36,269 nucleotides of DNA from NCBI GenBank assembly GCA_020853585.1, contig JADYYQ010000143.1, positions 1 to 36,269 of the forward strand. Reading direction: 5' to 3'. The notes beneath the pieces were generated by a model, which saw nothing but the letters and a program-made list of their open reading frames with translations, was not told where the DNA came from and made no database searches. This DNA comes from Ottowia sp. GTDB lineage: Bacteria > Pseudomonadota > Gammaproteobacteria > Burkholderiales > Burkholderiaceae. Below are positions 16,862 to 25,710 of this stretch, piece after piece; position 1 is the stretch's first letter; every line of letters starts with the position of its first letter. Made by a program: the position numbers and the translations under genes.

Positions 16862-18313
16862 ATGCGTTATTTTTCAACACGTGATAGTGCGCGTCTTACA
16901 CCGAAAACATTTTCTGATATTTTGCTTGCAGGGTTGGCTGACGATGGTGGATTATTTTTGCCAGAGTCTTATCCGCGTGTCACATTAGCGGAGTTGGCGC
17001 AATGGCGACAACTAAGTTACGCTGAGTTGGCCGCGCAGGTATTAGGAAAATTTGCCCCCGATATTGCGCAACACGATATAGCAAAACTATGCGCGCAAAC
17101 TTATACCGCGGATAATTACAGTCATATTCGTAAAGGCCAAGATGCAAGTCAGATTGCGCCTCTCCAATGGTTAGGTGAAGAGAGTGGTACGCGTTTGGGG
17201 CTTCTTTGCCTTTCGCATGGTCCCACCTTGGCATTTAAAGATATGGCCATGCAATTGCTTGGCAAATTATTTGAATACACGCTTGCTGCACGCAATCAAA
17301 CTATTAATATTTTAGGTGCGACCTCTGGTGACACAGGGAGTGCCGCTGAGTATGCGATGCGCGGTAAGCGCGGTATACGCGTATTTATGCTGTCACCCCG
17401 CGGCAAAATGAGCGCGTTTCAGACAGCGCAAATGTTTAGTTTGCAAGATCCTAATATTTTTAATATCGCCGTGGACGGTGTCTTTGACCAGTGCCAAGAT
17501 ATGGTGAAAGCTGTATCGGGGGATGCGCAGTTTAAGTCACGCTACCAGATTGGTACGGTTAACTCGATTAATTGGGCGCGTATCGTTGCACAAGTGGTGT
17601 ATTACTTTAAAGGGTATTTTGCCGCGACAACGGATAACGCACAAAAAGTATCTTTTGCTGTACCCACCGGCAATTTTGGCAATGTGTGTGCAGGACATAT
17701 TGCACGGATGATGGGTTTGCCGATTGCCCAATTGGTTGTGGCGACCAATGAAAATGATGTGCTCGATGAATTTTTTCGGCGCGGAGTGTATCGTGCTCGC
17801 AGTGCTGCACAGACTATGCAGACTTCCAGTCCATCAATGGATATTGCTAAAGCGTCTAATCTTGAGCGTTTTATTGCCGATTTATTTTTGCGTGATGGCG
17901 CACGCGTGACTGATCTATTTGCACAGCTTGCACAGCAAAGTGCATTTGATATTTCATCGACACCCGAATTTGCGCGTATGAAAGAATATGGTTTTGTATC
18001 GGGACACAGCACGCACGCGCAGCGTTTGGCCACCGTGCGTGATATTGCCAAGCGCTATCATTGGGTGATTGATCCGCATACCGCAGATGGGTTGAGCGTT
18101 GCACGTGCTTATCTGCAACCGGGGATCCCGATGATTGTGCTGGAGACTGCGCTGCCCGCAAAATTTTCCCTGATGGTACAAGAGGCGCTCGGGGTGGAAC
18201 CGGAGTGTCCTGCTAATTATCGTAATGTTGAGCAGTTGCCCCAGCGCTTTACACCGATGGCCGCTGATGTTGATGCTGTAAAACAATTTTTAGCGACCCA
18301 TATAACCCAATAA
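16862..18313 (+). CDS. thrC: Threonine synthase
   Basis: This PLP enzyme converts O-phosphohomoserine to threonine. PLP Lys126 lies in GPTLAFKDMAM, the phosphate-binding loop is GATSGDTGSAA (152-162), and VNSINWARI is conserved in the centre. Length 483 fits the longer (E. coli/yeast-like) class. The ATG follows the hom stop with no gap, so translation is probably coupled. Its substrate comes from homoserine, so keeping it intact beside an interrupted hom is notable: either hom still gives some product or homoserine is obtained another way. No moeA follows, although moeA is the neighbour I recall in Burkholderia. Confidence 0.95.
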   Translation: MRYFSTRDSARLTPKTFSDILLAGLADDGGLFLPESYPRVTLAELAQWRQLSYAELAAQVLGKFAPDIAQHDIAKLCAQTYTADNYSHIRKGQDASQIAPLQWLGEESGTRLGLLCLSHGPTLAFKDMAMQLLGKLFEYTLAARNQTINILGATSGDTGSAAEYAMRGKRGIRVFMLSPRGKMSAFQTAQMFSLQDPNIFNIAVDGVFDQCQDMVKAVSGDAQFKSRYQIGTVNSINWARIVAQVVYYFKGYFAATTDNAQKVSFAVPTGNFGNVCAGHIARMMGLPIAQLVVATNENDVLDEFFRRGVYRARSAAQTMQTSSPSMDIAKASNLERFIADLFLRDGARVTDLFAQLAQQSAFDISSTPEFARMKEYGFVSGHSTHAQRLATVRDIAKRYHWVIDPHTADGLSVARAYLQPGIPMIVLETALPAKFSLMVQEALGVEPECPANYRNVEQLPQRFTPMAADVDAVKQFLATHITQ

Positions 18314-18534
18314 TAATGGGTGTGGCGACGCGCGCGTGGCGCAGTGCAATGAATTACATAATTAATCGCACGCTTGCATACGGCGGTGTGTTTTATCGCT
18401 GCGTGCGTAACGCTCAATATCGGTCTATTTTTATATGTGAATGCAGATATGTAAGTCGTTGGGCTGTGATGATGCAGAGAATAGGTTGATCAAAGCGTTG
18501 TATATGACCACGATGCAAGATCATAGGTGAGCAT

Positions 18535-18921
18535 ATGGGTGGAATCGAGTTTATCGGGATCGGTGTTGGCGCAGCCCTAGGTGCTTGGTTGCGTTGGTGG
18601 TTGGGTGTGAGTTTGTCGCATGTATTAGCGGCGATGCCTTTGGGGACGCTGTGCGCGAATGGATTGGGGGGATTTCTGATCGGCTGTGTGTTGGCTTATA
18701 GCGCTGACTATGCGGGGTTTTCACCTGCGTGGCGTTTATTTATTGTCACCGGTTTTTTAGGTGGGCTCACGACCTTTTCTAGTTTTTCTGCTGAGAGCTT
18801 TTCTTTATTTCAATCAGGACGTGTGGTGTGGGCATGTTTGCATAGCATCGCACATGTGGGCGGATCATTTGTGTTGTGCGCATTAGGGTATGCATTGGTA
18901 AAAAAATGCATGGGTGAGTAG
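18535..18921 (+). CDS. crcB: Fluoride channel CrcB/Fluc
   Basis: This small membrane protein forms a dual-topology dimer that exports fluoride. Four hydrophobic helices span the 128 residues. The family signatures are present: GAALGAWLRWW near the N-terminus, CANGLGGFLIG with the pore Asn, and GGLTTFSSFSAES with the paired Phe of the fluoride path. An AGGTGAGC site sits just before the ATG. The 221 bp upstream contain no convincing fluoride riboswitch. It stands alone, with thrC upstream and a convergent DUF2971 gene downstream. Confidence 0.93.
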   Translation: MGGIEFIGIGVGAALGAWLRWWLGVSLSHVLAAMPLGTLCANGLGGFLIGCVLAYSADYAGFSPAWRLFIVTGFLGGLTTFSSFSAESFSLFQSGRVVWACLHSIAHVGGSFVLCALGYALVKKCMGE

Positions 18922-18974
18922 TGTGATGTGGGCGATAGTGGGCTTGCAAAGCATGCGTTTTTCTGGCTTTCCCC

Positions 18975-19892
18975 CTAGGTTTCTTGATGCCAGATGCGTT
19001 TACACAATGTGCAGCAGGTGATTTCCTCAGAACCTTCGTGGACTTCAAATTCGAATCTATTTTTCCCGATTGTCGACATAAATATTTCCTGTATAAATAA
19101 TTTTTGGTGGTAGATCGATTGATTAATCTGCTTTAAAGTGGCTATTTGGTTGTCGGAAAATCTGGGCGTGTGAAGAATGGCTTTTAAGGTTATGCCCCAT
19201 TCCTGCGCTGATTTTATTTTTTCCTGCGCCGAGGAAAATAAGCGATATTCTTGCTCGTATTCCCATTTTTTTGATTTACAAAGAAAGTCTTCCATCTCGA
19301 TATCTTCATAAATGCTGTTATGCCAATTGATGACTCTGTTTATGGGGCCCCCTGACTGCTCTATATGTCCATCATATTTTATTTTTTTTATCCGCGAAGT
19401 CTCGTCAATTTCGTAAATCAATGCGAGTCCGCTTAGGTTGTCCGCATAGTGCGCAAACATCAGTGCAGCAGAGTCATCTTTAAATACATCTATCTTAGAT
19501 ATGCAAAATATACCGACTGAAGAAAAAGCCAAGTTTTTACATAAAAGTTCTAAATATGGGTCTGCTAATAATTCTTTGTATGATCCGCAATTTAGCAAGT
19601 CAATTACTTCATCGTAGTGTTCTTTCCTATAATGTTCCGTTGTGAGTTGAAGTAAGTTAGATCGAAAAGAGTGATTGTGGATTTTGGTTTGCAGTATCGC
19701 TCGTAGCTTGGGTGCTAACTCTTGAAGGAAAAAGCTATTTTTAGTTCTTGCTGAGTCAAAAAGAGGTGGCCTATATCTCACCTCATTAAAATCATTGAAC
19801 TCAAATACGGTTGAGAATTTGATTGTTTTTTGAATAAGGCTACTCAAGGTGTTTTCGTTGTATCTGACAAATTTAACGAATAATTGCGTCAT
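18975..19892 (-). CDS. DUF2971-family protein
   Basis: This 305-residue soluble protein has DUF2971 features: an N-terminal FVRYNENTL...FEFNDFNEVRY segment where the family has a start like W-x-S-x-x-x-FNDPFE, the FCISK...DDSAALMFAHYADNLSGLALIYEID motif at about residues 150-180, and KKWEYEQEYRLF near 225. No reaction is known for the family; it occurs in accessory regions and beside mobile DNA. The two Cys near the end (ITCCTLCK) could bind metal. An AGGTGG site precedes the ATG. The gene is AT-richer than its neighbours and is placed alone between crcB and clpB, which suggests acquisition. Confidence 0.7.
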   Translation of the reverse strand: MTQLFVKFVRYNENTLSSLIQKTIKFSTVFEFNDFNEVRYRPPLFDSARTKNSFFLQELAPKLRAILQTKIHNHSFRSNLLQLTTEHYRKEHYDEVIDLLNCGSYKELLADPYLELLCKNLAFSSVGIFCISKIDVFKDDSAALMFAHYADNLSGLALIYEIDETSRIKKIKYDGHIEQSGGPINRVINWHNSIYEDIEMEDFLCKSKKWEYEQEYRLFSSAQEKIKSAQEWGITLKAILHTPRFSDNQIATLKQINQSIYHQKLFIQEIFMSTIGKNRFEFEVHEGSEEITCCTLCKRIWHQET

Positions 19893-20186
19893 CGTTGCCC
19901 ACCTGCCTTTCTTGTGCTGCTCATGTAGAGGTTGTGAGAAAAACGCGCTGACTAAGTATGGCCGTTGATTGCTGATATTTGATCATACGCTGCGTTTGTG
20001 ATGGATTTTATTGTCGCCCTCTCTTTCCCCCTTAAGCGTCTGTGAGCACATAAGAATGCATGTTGCGTTTACAGGCGTATGCTTGGACACCTTGGGTATT
20101 TGAGATAGCGCAAGCGATGCGTCTATGTGTCGTGTAGGGGGCAGCGCATCAAGCTATTTTTCTAAAAAATATTCGAAAGCGTGATG
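19893..20186. other. Intergenic region between DUF2971 gene and clpB leader
   Basis: No gene is supported in this stretch. On the minus strand it must carry the promoter of the DUF2971 gene; no strong hexamer pair stands out. The clpB control elements lie just to the right and are listed separately. Confidence 0.4.
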
Positions 20187-20212
20187 GGCCTCGCTGTACG
20201 AGGCCTTTGTGT
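20187..20212 (+). terminator. Hairpin with short T-run upstream of clpB
   Basis: GGCCTCG at 20187-20193 pairs exactly with CGAGGCC at 20199-20205 around a five-base loop, followed by TTTGTGTT. It resembles a rho-independent terminator on the plus strand, although no plus-strand gene was found directly upstream. It may insulate clpB or end a small unannotated transcript. Confidence 0.5.
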
Positions 20213-20234
20213 TAGCGATCTTGTTTGTGTGGTG

Positions 20235-20264
20235 CTATTGAAATGGCGGCAAATGACACCATCT
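20235..20264 (+). promoter_or_regulatory. Heat-shock (sigma-32/RpoH-type) promoter of clpB
   Basis: CTATTGAAA at 20235-20243 and CACCATCT at 20257-20264, separated by 13 bases, fit the RpoH consensus (CTTGAAA, 11-16 bases, CCCCATnT) with a few differences. The start site would be near 20271, giving a leader of about 60 bases before the clpB ATG. ClpB is a classical RpoH-regulon gene, which strengthens the call. Confidence 0.6.
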
Positions 20265-20332
20265 TTTGGCGGTGGCCCGTGATGAGCGTGTTTTAGAAAG
20301 TGGCCGTGTTTTACTATTTTTAGGGGCGTGGC

Positions 20333-22915
20333 ATGCGTATTGATAAGCTGACGACAAAATTTCAAGAGGCACTGGCGGATGCACAGAGTTTGGCCTTGGG
20401 CAGCGATCATGCTTATATTGAGCCGCAACATGTGTTGCGTGCTTTGCTTTCGCAATCAGATGGCGCGGTCAAAGCGCTACTGACTCGTGCGGGTGTGAAT
20501 ACGGCAAGTTTGGAGAAATCATTAGACGCGGCGATTGCCCGCTTGCCGCAGGTGCAAGGCGGTGAGGTACAAGTGAGCCGTGATTTAAATAATTTACTTA
20601 ATCAGTCAGAAAAACGCGCTTTAAAACGGGGCGATCAATTTATCGCCAGTGAATTGTTTTTGCTCGCCTTAACCGAAGATAAAGGTGAAGCGGCGCATTT
20701 AGCGCGCGAGGCTGGACTGGATAGCAAAGCCTTAGAAGCGGCGATTGATCTTGTGCGAGGAGGTGAGAGTGTGAATAGTGCAACGGCAGAAGGTCAGCGT
20801 GAGGCTCTGAAAAAATACTGTCTTGATTTAACCGAGCGTGCGCGTTTAGGCAAATTAGATCCCGTGATTGGCCGAGATGACGAGATTCGGCGTGCGATAC
20901 AAATTTTGCAACGGCGCACTAAAAATAATCCGGTATTAATTGGTGAACCGGGCGTGGGTAAAACGGCGATTGTTGAAGGGTTGGCGCAGCGTATTGTGAA
21001 TGGCGAAGTGCCTGAGAGTTTAAAAAGTAAACGGTTGCTTGTGCTTGATATGGCCTCACTATTGGCCGGGGCAAAATATCGCGGTGAGTTTGAAGAGCGC
21101 TTAAAAAGCGTATTGAATGAAGTAGCCAAAGATCAAGGTCAAACCATTGTCTTTATTGATGAGCTGCATACAATGGTCGGGGCTGGTAAGGCTGAAGGCG
21201 CGATCGATGCCGGCAATATGTTAAAGCCGGCGTTAGCGCGAGGTGAGTTGCACTGCATTGGTGCGACGACCTTGGCTGAGTATCGCCAATATATTGAAAA
21301 GGACGCAGCCCTTGAGCGACGCTTTCAACGTATTTTGGTTGATGAGCCGAGTGTCGAAGCGACGATCGCGATTTTGCGTGGCTTACAAGAAAAATACGAG
21401 TTGCATCACGGTGTAGAGATTACTGATCCGGCGATTGTGACGGCAGCAGAGCTATCTCATCGCTATATCACTGATCGATTTTTACCGGATAAAGCCATTG
21501 ATTTAATTGATGAGGCTGCCTCGCGTATCAAAATGGAGATTGATTCCAAGCCGGAGGTAATGGATAAATTAGATCGTCGATTGATTCAATTAAAAATTGA
21601 ACGTGAAGCCGTACGTAAAGAAAAAGATGATGCGTCTAAACGTCGTATGGAGTTAATCGAACAAGAAATCGTGCGCTTAGAGCGTGAGTACGCCGATTTA
21701 GATGAAACCTGGAAGGCAGAAAAAGGTGCGGCCCAAGGCGCAGCCCAGATTAAAGAAGAGATGGATCGTGTGCGCGTAGAGATGACGCGTCTTCAACGAG
21801 AAGGCAAGCTCGATAAAGTAGCCGAATTGCAATATGGAAAATTACCTGAATTAGAGGCCAAGTTAAAAGCGGCAAATGCTGCGGAACAAGGTACTGAGAA
21901 AACCCCTAATAAATTGTTGCGCACACAAGTGGGTAGTGAAGAGATTGCGGAAGTGGTGTCACGTGCGACGGGGATTCCCGTATCGAAAATGTTGCAAGGG
22001 GAGCGCGAAAAATTATTGCAGATGGAGACCTATCTGCATGGGCGTGTGGTGGGGCAAGACGAAGCCATCACTGTGGTGGCCGATGCAATTAGGCGCTCAC
22101 GTGCAGGCTTATCTGATGCGTCACGTCCCTATGGTTCATTTATGTTTTTGGGGCCGACAGGGGTAGGTAAGACCGAGTTATGTAAAGCACTTGCGATGTT
22201 TTTATTCGATAGTGATGATCATATGATCCGTATCGATATGAGTGAGTTTATGGAGAAGCATTCGGTTGCGCGTTTAATAGGGGCGCCGCCAGGCTATGTG
22301 GGCTATGAAGAAGGGGGTTATTTGACGGAGGCGGTGAGACGTCGCCCCTATAGTGTGATTTTATTTGATGAAATTGAAAAAGCACATCCGGATGTGTTTA
22401 ATGTATTGCTGCAAGTGCTTGATGATGGCCGCATGACTGATGGACAGGGCCGCACGGTTGATTTTAAAAATACAGTGATTGTGATGACCTCTAATCTCGG
22501 GGCGGATTTAATTCAATCCATGCATGCTGAGCCTCAAGAAGTGATTAAGGGGGCGGTATGGCAAGAGGTGAGACAGCATTTTCGTCCTGAGTTTCTTAAC
22601 CGAATTGATGAGGTAGTGGTGTTTCACGCGCTTGCGCAAATACATATTGAATCAATCGCAAAAATTCAATTTGATTTGCTCGCGCAACGTTTGGCGCGTT
22701 TAGATATGCGTTTAGAAGTCAGTGCTGATGCATTAGCGCGTATTGCACTTGCTGGTTACGATCCTTTGTTTGGTGCGCGGCCACTCAAGCGTGCTATTCA
22801 ACAGCATATCGAAACGCCTTTGTCTAAATTAATTTTGCAAGGCAAATTTGGACCGCATGATGTTGTGCCGGTCGATGTGCGTGACGATGCGTTTGTTTTT
22901 GATCGTGTGGTGTAG
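20333..22915 (+). CDS. clpB: ATP-dependent disaggregase ClpB
   Basis: This is the hexameric AAA+ chaperone that, with DnaK, pulls polypeptides out of aggregates after heat stress. Domain order: N-terminal domain (1-145), first AAA+ module with Walker A GEPGVGKT at 204-211 and [13 protein letters not shown], the coiled-coil M domain (about 410-525), then the second AAA+ module with GPTGVGKTE near 605 and [12 protein letters not shown], and the C-terminal small domain with [11 protein letters not shown]. Length 860 is typical. There is no ClpP-binding loop of the ClpA type, as expected. It is monocistronic under an apparent RpoH promoter. Confidence 0.97.
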   Translation: MRIDKLTTKFQEALADAQSLALGSDHAYIEPQHVLRALLSQSDGAVKALLTRAGVNTASLEKSLDAAIARLPQVQGGEVQVSRDLNNLLNQSEKRALKRGDQFIASELFLLALTEDKGEAAHLAREAGLDSKALEAAIDLVRGGESVNSATAEGQREALKKYCLDLTERARLGKLDPVIGRDDEIRRAIQILQRRTKNNPVLIGEPGVGKTAIVEGLAQRIVNGEVPESLKSKRLLVLDMASLLAGAKYRGEFEERLKSVLNEVAKDQGQTIVFIDELHTMVGAGKAEGAIDAGNMLKPALARGELHCIGATTLAEYRQYIEKDAALERRFQRILVDEPSVEATIAILRGLQEKYELHHGVEITDPAIVTAAELSHRYITDRFLPDKAIDLIDEAASRIKMEIDSKPEVMDKLDRRLIQLKIEREAVRKEKDDASKRRMELIEQEIVRLEREYADLDETWKAEKGAAQGAAQIKEEMDRVRVEMTRLQREGKLDKVAELQYGKLPELEAKLKAANAAEQGTEKTPNKLLRTQVGSEEIAEVVSRATGIPVSKMLQGEREKLLQMETYLHGRVVGQDEAITVVADAIRRSRAGLSDASRPYGSFMFLGPTGVGKTELCKALAMFLFDSDDHMIRIDMSEFMEKHSVARLIGAPPGYVGYEEGGYLTEAVRRRPYSVILFDEIEKAHPDVFNVLLQVLDDGRMTDGQGRTVDFKNTVIVMTSNLGADLIQSMHAEPQEVIKGAVWQEVRQHFRPEFLNRIDEVVVFHALAQIHIESIAKIQFDLLAQRLARLDMRLEVSADALARIALAGYDPLFGARPLKRAIQQHIETPLSKLILQGKFGPHDVVPVDVRDDAFVFDRVV

Positions 22916-23162
22916 CGTGTTGTATTAGGCTTGAGCGGCATGCTGAAAGATAAGTGCGCCATAAGGTTATTGCATGTAGTGGTGTGCAACTTTTGCTGAT
23001 AGCTTGTTTTCTTGTTTGTGTGCATGTGTGGTTGTAGTCTTTAGCTAACGATGCCTCCTAGGGCTTGTGGCATGTGTGATTGTTTTTTTGGAGTAGCATG
23101 GCTTAAGCATTTTGCTTGTATTGAAAAACGAATGGGTAAGATTATTTCTAGTGAGGGTAAAA

Positions 23163-23648
23163 ATGGTTCAAGCAAAAGCATTGTCTATTCAGATCGGGAT
23201 TAGTGATGAAGATCGCGAGAAAATTGCACATGGTCTAAGTGGGTTGCTGGCTGATACTTATAGCTTGTATTTGCAGACACATAGTTTTCATTGGAACGTG
23301 GAAGGGCCGATGTTCAACACCTTGCACCAAATGTTTATGACGCAGTACAACGAGTTGTGGCTTTCCTTAGACACGATTGCTGAACGGATTCGTGCCTTGG
23401 GGTTTCCCGCCCCCGGTTCTTATAGTGAGTTAGCTAAATTTAGCTCGATTAAAGAGCAGGTGGGTGTGCCCGAAGCAATGGAGATGGTAGCGATTTTAGT
23501 GAAAAGCCATGAAGCAGTTGTGCGTACTGCACGCGCTTTATTTGCGCTGGTTGAACAAGCAGGGGATGAGGTAACGGCTGATTTATTAACACAGCGGCTT
23601 CAGATCCATGAAAAAACAAGTTGGATGTTGCGAGTGTTATTGAAGTAA
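23163..23648 (+). CDS. dps: Dps-family DNA-binding ferritin-like protein
   Basis: This 161-residue protein forms a 12-subunit shell that oxidises and stores iron with hydrogen peroxide and protects DNA. The inter-subunit ferroxidase residues line up with E. coli Dps at a constant offset of eight: His43 (SFHWNVEG), His55, Asp70 and Glu74 ([11 protein letters not shown]). The start at 23163 (MVQAKAL) is preferred over an open extension to 23112 because GAGGGT lies just before it and the family begins there. The N-terminus is short with few Lys, so DNA binding may be weak. It stands alone between clpB and a convergent transporter gene. Confidence 0.93.
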   Translation: MVQAKALSIQIGISDEDREKIAHGLSGLLADTYSLYLQTHSFHWNVEGPMFNTLHQMFMTQYNELWLSLDTIAERIRALGFPAPGSYSELAKFSSIKEQVGVPEAMEMVAILVKSHEAVVRTARALFALVEQAGDEVTADLLTQRLQIHEKTSWMLRVLLK

Positions 23649-23952
23649 AAATCGATGCGTGTTTATTAAAACGCGCAGAGAATTCCCGAGGGGGCATTAA
23701 TATTTTTTCGCTTCAAAATACTTGATAAGTGCGTACGATCAGTAAGTTAGCGAATGGCCAACGTTGGGCAAATAGAAAGCGCTCAACGTTGGCCAATATT
23801 TTTGATAACCCCTGCATAACGGACACCCCCCAGTCTTTGCGTTGGGTGGCGCTCAAAATGCTTATGTACTCTTGTATACACCCTTCTTTTTGCGTTTGGT
23901 CCACTTTGATCTTGGCGCGTTCGCGAAAGTGTGCAGAGGTCTCTTGTGGGTA
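23649..23952. other. Convergent intergenic region between dps and the symporter gene
   Basis: About 300 bp where two genes end towards each other. It holds the 12-bp inverted repeat listed below. Short open frames on both strands run through the repeat and have no support. Confidence 0.5.
23755..23803 (+). terminator. Possible terminator downstream of dps
   Basis: TGGCCAACGTTG at 23755-23766 and its exact complement CAACGTTGGCCA at 23784-23795 form a 12-bp stem, extendable by three more pairs with one G-U, followed by ATATTTTTG. The T-run is short, so it may be a terminator or a protein-binding palindrome; each arm also contains the self-complementary AACGTT. Confidence 0.5.
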
Positions 23953-25317
23953 TTACTGTAAGGCGTTAATACCAATTGCTAAGATTGCGATGGGCGCGAT
24001 AATCCGTATCGTCCATTCCCATGCAAAATAAGCTGTGTCGCCCAGTCGTAACTCGCTGCGAACCACTTCTCGTTTGACAATCCAGCCACAAAATATGGCA
24101 ATAAGAAAGCCTGAGAGAGGCATCAATATTTTTCCGCTCAAACTATCTAGTAAGTCAAAGGCACCTAAGCCAAATAGCGTGACATCTTGCCAGTGGTTAA
24201 ACGATAAGCAAGCCGCGATACCAACTAACCAGACACAAAAACAAATGCTGATGACGGCTTTTTTACGACTAAATTGAAAGCGCTCGATTAACAAAGCAGC
24301 TAATGGCTCTAGCATAGAGATAGACGAAGTCCAAGCGGCGAATACCACTAGTATAAAAAACGAAAAGCCAAGAAGATGGCCGCCAGGCATTGTGCTAAAA
24401 GCCAGAGGTAAAGTGCCCAGGAGAAGGCCTGGACCAAAATCAGGTTTTAGACCTTGCGCGAACACGATGGCGAAGATGACTAATCCGGCCATGATGGCAA
24501 TCAGCGTATCGGCGGCTACGACGTAAAGTGATGTACGCGGAATGGCTGTTTCGGATTTGAGATAAGAGCCGTACACAATCATCGTGCCATTGCCCACACT
24601 AAGCGTGAAGAACGCTTGCCCCAGCGCGGACAGAATGACCGATTGATTGATTTTCTCTATATCAAATCGGAACATAAAATTAAATGCAGCGGGTAAATCA
24701 GCACTAAACATGGTGTAGGCCAGCATGCTGACGAGAATCAGAAAAAGCGCCGGCATCATAAAGCAGTTAGCACGCTCAATACCTTTAGTCACCCCAAAGA
24801 TAACGACACCTCCCGTCATTAAGACAAAAACGGTATGCCAGAAAATAAGGATATCCGGGCTAGAAAGGAGTGTTTTAAAGCCGCTGCTCGCTTGTTCCGC
24901 GGTGATACCCGCAAACCCGACCGCAGCGCGCATGGTGTATTCCATCACCCAGCCTGCGACAACGGTATAAAAAGAAAAAATACAAAATACGCTAACAATA
25001 CTTAGCCAGCCTACTTTGCCCCATAGTGGGTGAGCGCCGGATTCATGTGCGACTCGTGCGAAGCTGGTGACACTGTTGGCGCGTGCGCGACGCCCCAACA
25101 TGATTTCGGCGACAAGCAGGGAAAAACCCACAGCGAGTAAGCATGCTAAGTAAACCAGAACAAATGCTGAGCCGCCATTGCTACCTGTCATATAAGGGAA
25201 GCGCCAGATATTACCTAGTCCCACAGCAGATCCTGCCATTACTAAAATAAATGCCCAGCGGTTACTCCAATGTCCACGTGTTGCGACCGCATCATTAGCG
25301 GTTATTTCTATGCTCAT
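23953..25317 (-). CDS. Sodium:neurotransmitter symporter (SNF/NSS) family transporter
   Basis: This is a LeuT-fold inner-membrane symporter that imports amino acids or related small molecules with sodium. About eleven hydrophobic helices fill the 454 residues. Helix 1 has the family signature AGSAVGLGNIWRFPYMTGSNGGSAF with the unwound sodium/substrate site, and helix 6 has LGQAFFTLSVGNG. Substrate cannot be told from sequence; bacterial relatives carry tryptophan, leucine or other hydrophobic amino acids. The ATG at 25317 follows AAGGAGAAG, a strong ribosome-binding site. For a bacterium with damaged amino-acid synthesis, an amino-acid importer would fit, but that link is inference. Confidence 0.92.
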   Translation of the reverse strand: MSIEITANDAVATRGHWSNRWAFILVMAGSAVGLGNIWRFPYMTGSNGGSAFVLVYLACLLAVGFSLLVAEIMLGRRARANSVTSFARVAHESGAHPLWGKVGWLSIVSVFCIFSFYTVVAGWVMEYTMRAAVGFAGITAEQASSGFKTLLSSPDILIFWHTVFVLMTGGVVIFGVTKGIERANCFMMPALFLILVSMLAYTMFSADLPAAFNFMFRFDIEKINQSVILSALGQAFFTLSVGNGTMIVYGSYLKSETAIPRTSLYVVAADTLIAIMAGLVIFAIVFAQGLKPDFGPGLLLGTLPLAFSTMPGGHLLGFSFFILVVFAAWTSSISMLEPLAALLIERFQFSRKKAVISICFCVWLVGIAACLSFNHWQDVTLFGLGAFDLLDSLSGKILMPLSGFLIAIFCGWIVKREVVRSELRLGDTAYFAWEWTIRIIAPIAILAIGINALQ

Positions 25318-25710
25318 TCCATCTTCTCCTTGTTTCGAATAAAGGGTTTTTCACTTGTGTGAGATTGTTTTTTCTATTTTTGGTAGCCTGCGATTGTGGC
25401 GGGGATGGCACACGTTGTCGTGCTTAGCGTAAAAAAATCACATTTTGCGAAAGCTTTGGCTTAAGTAGGCTGAAAACTGAGGATGTAAGGTTTCTTTCTT
25501 GTGACAAAAAAACATAATTCGCAAAATATGAACCGATGGCTTAGTCAGATTTATTATGTTTTTTGCTTAAATGGGGGGCGTAAAAGGTATAATTGCCTTC
25601 CTCATAACGTCTCCTTTGCTTTGTGCCCTGCATTTTTGTGTGCTTTTAAGTTTAAGAAGAGCGCTTAAGAAGTGTTGTTGCGCAAGAGCGATGTTTTATT
25701 GCCCACTTTT
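25318..25710. other. Divergent control region between the symporter gene and purL
   Basis: This 393-bp region must carry both promoters. ATTTTGCGAA near 25443 and its exact complement TTCGCAAAAT near 25517 form a widely spaced 10-bp inverted repeat, possibly two sites for one regulator. The purL promoter is listed separately. The plus-strand frame running from 25571 has no support as a gene. Confidence 0.4.
25563..25593 (+). promoter_or_regulatory. Probable purL promoter
   Basis: A consensus -10 hexamer TATAAT lies at 25588-25593 inside AAAGGTATAATTGCC. The only -35 candidate is a weak TTGCTT at 25563 with a 19-bp spacer. The start site would be near 25600, leaving a leader of about 110 bases before the chosen purL ATG. 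Confidence 0.5.

Noticed and set aside
17523-18286. Several open frames of 60-150 codons on both strands inside thrC.
   Set aside because: All are shadows of the threonine synthase frame with no start signals or family features.
18420-18534. Possible fluoride riboswitch ahead of crcB, suggested by GATGATG words.
   Set aside because: The conserved GGnGATGGnGTTC start and the pseudoknot partners could not be placed.
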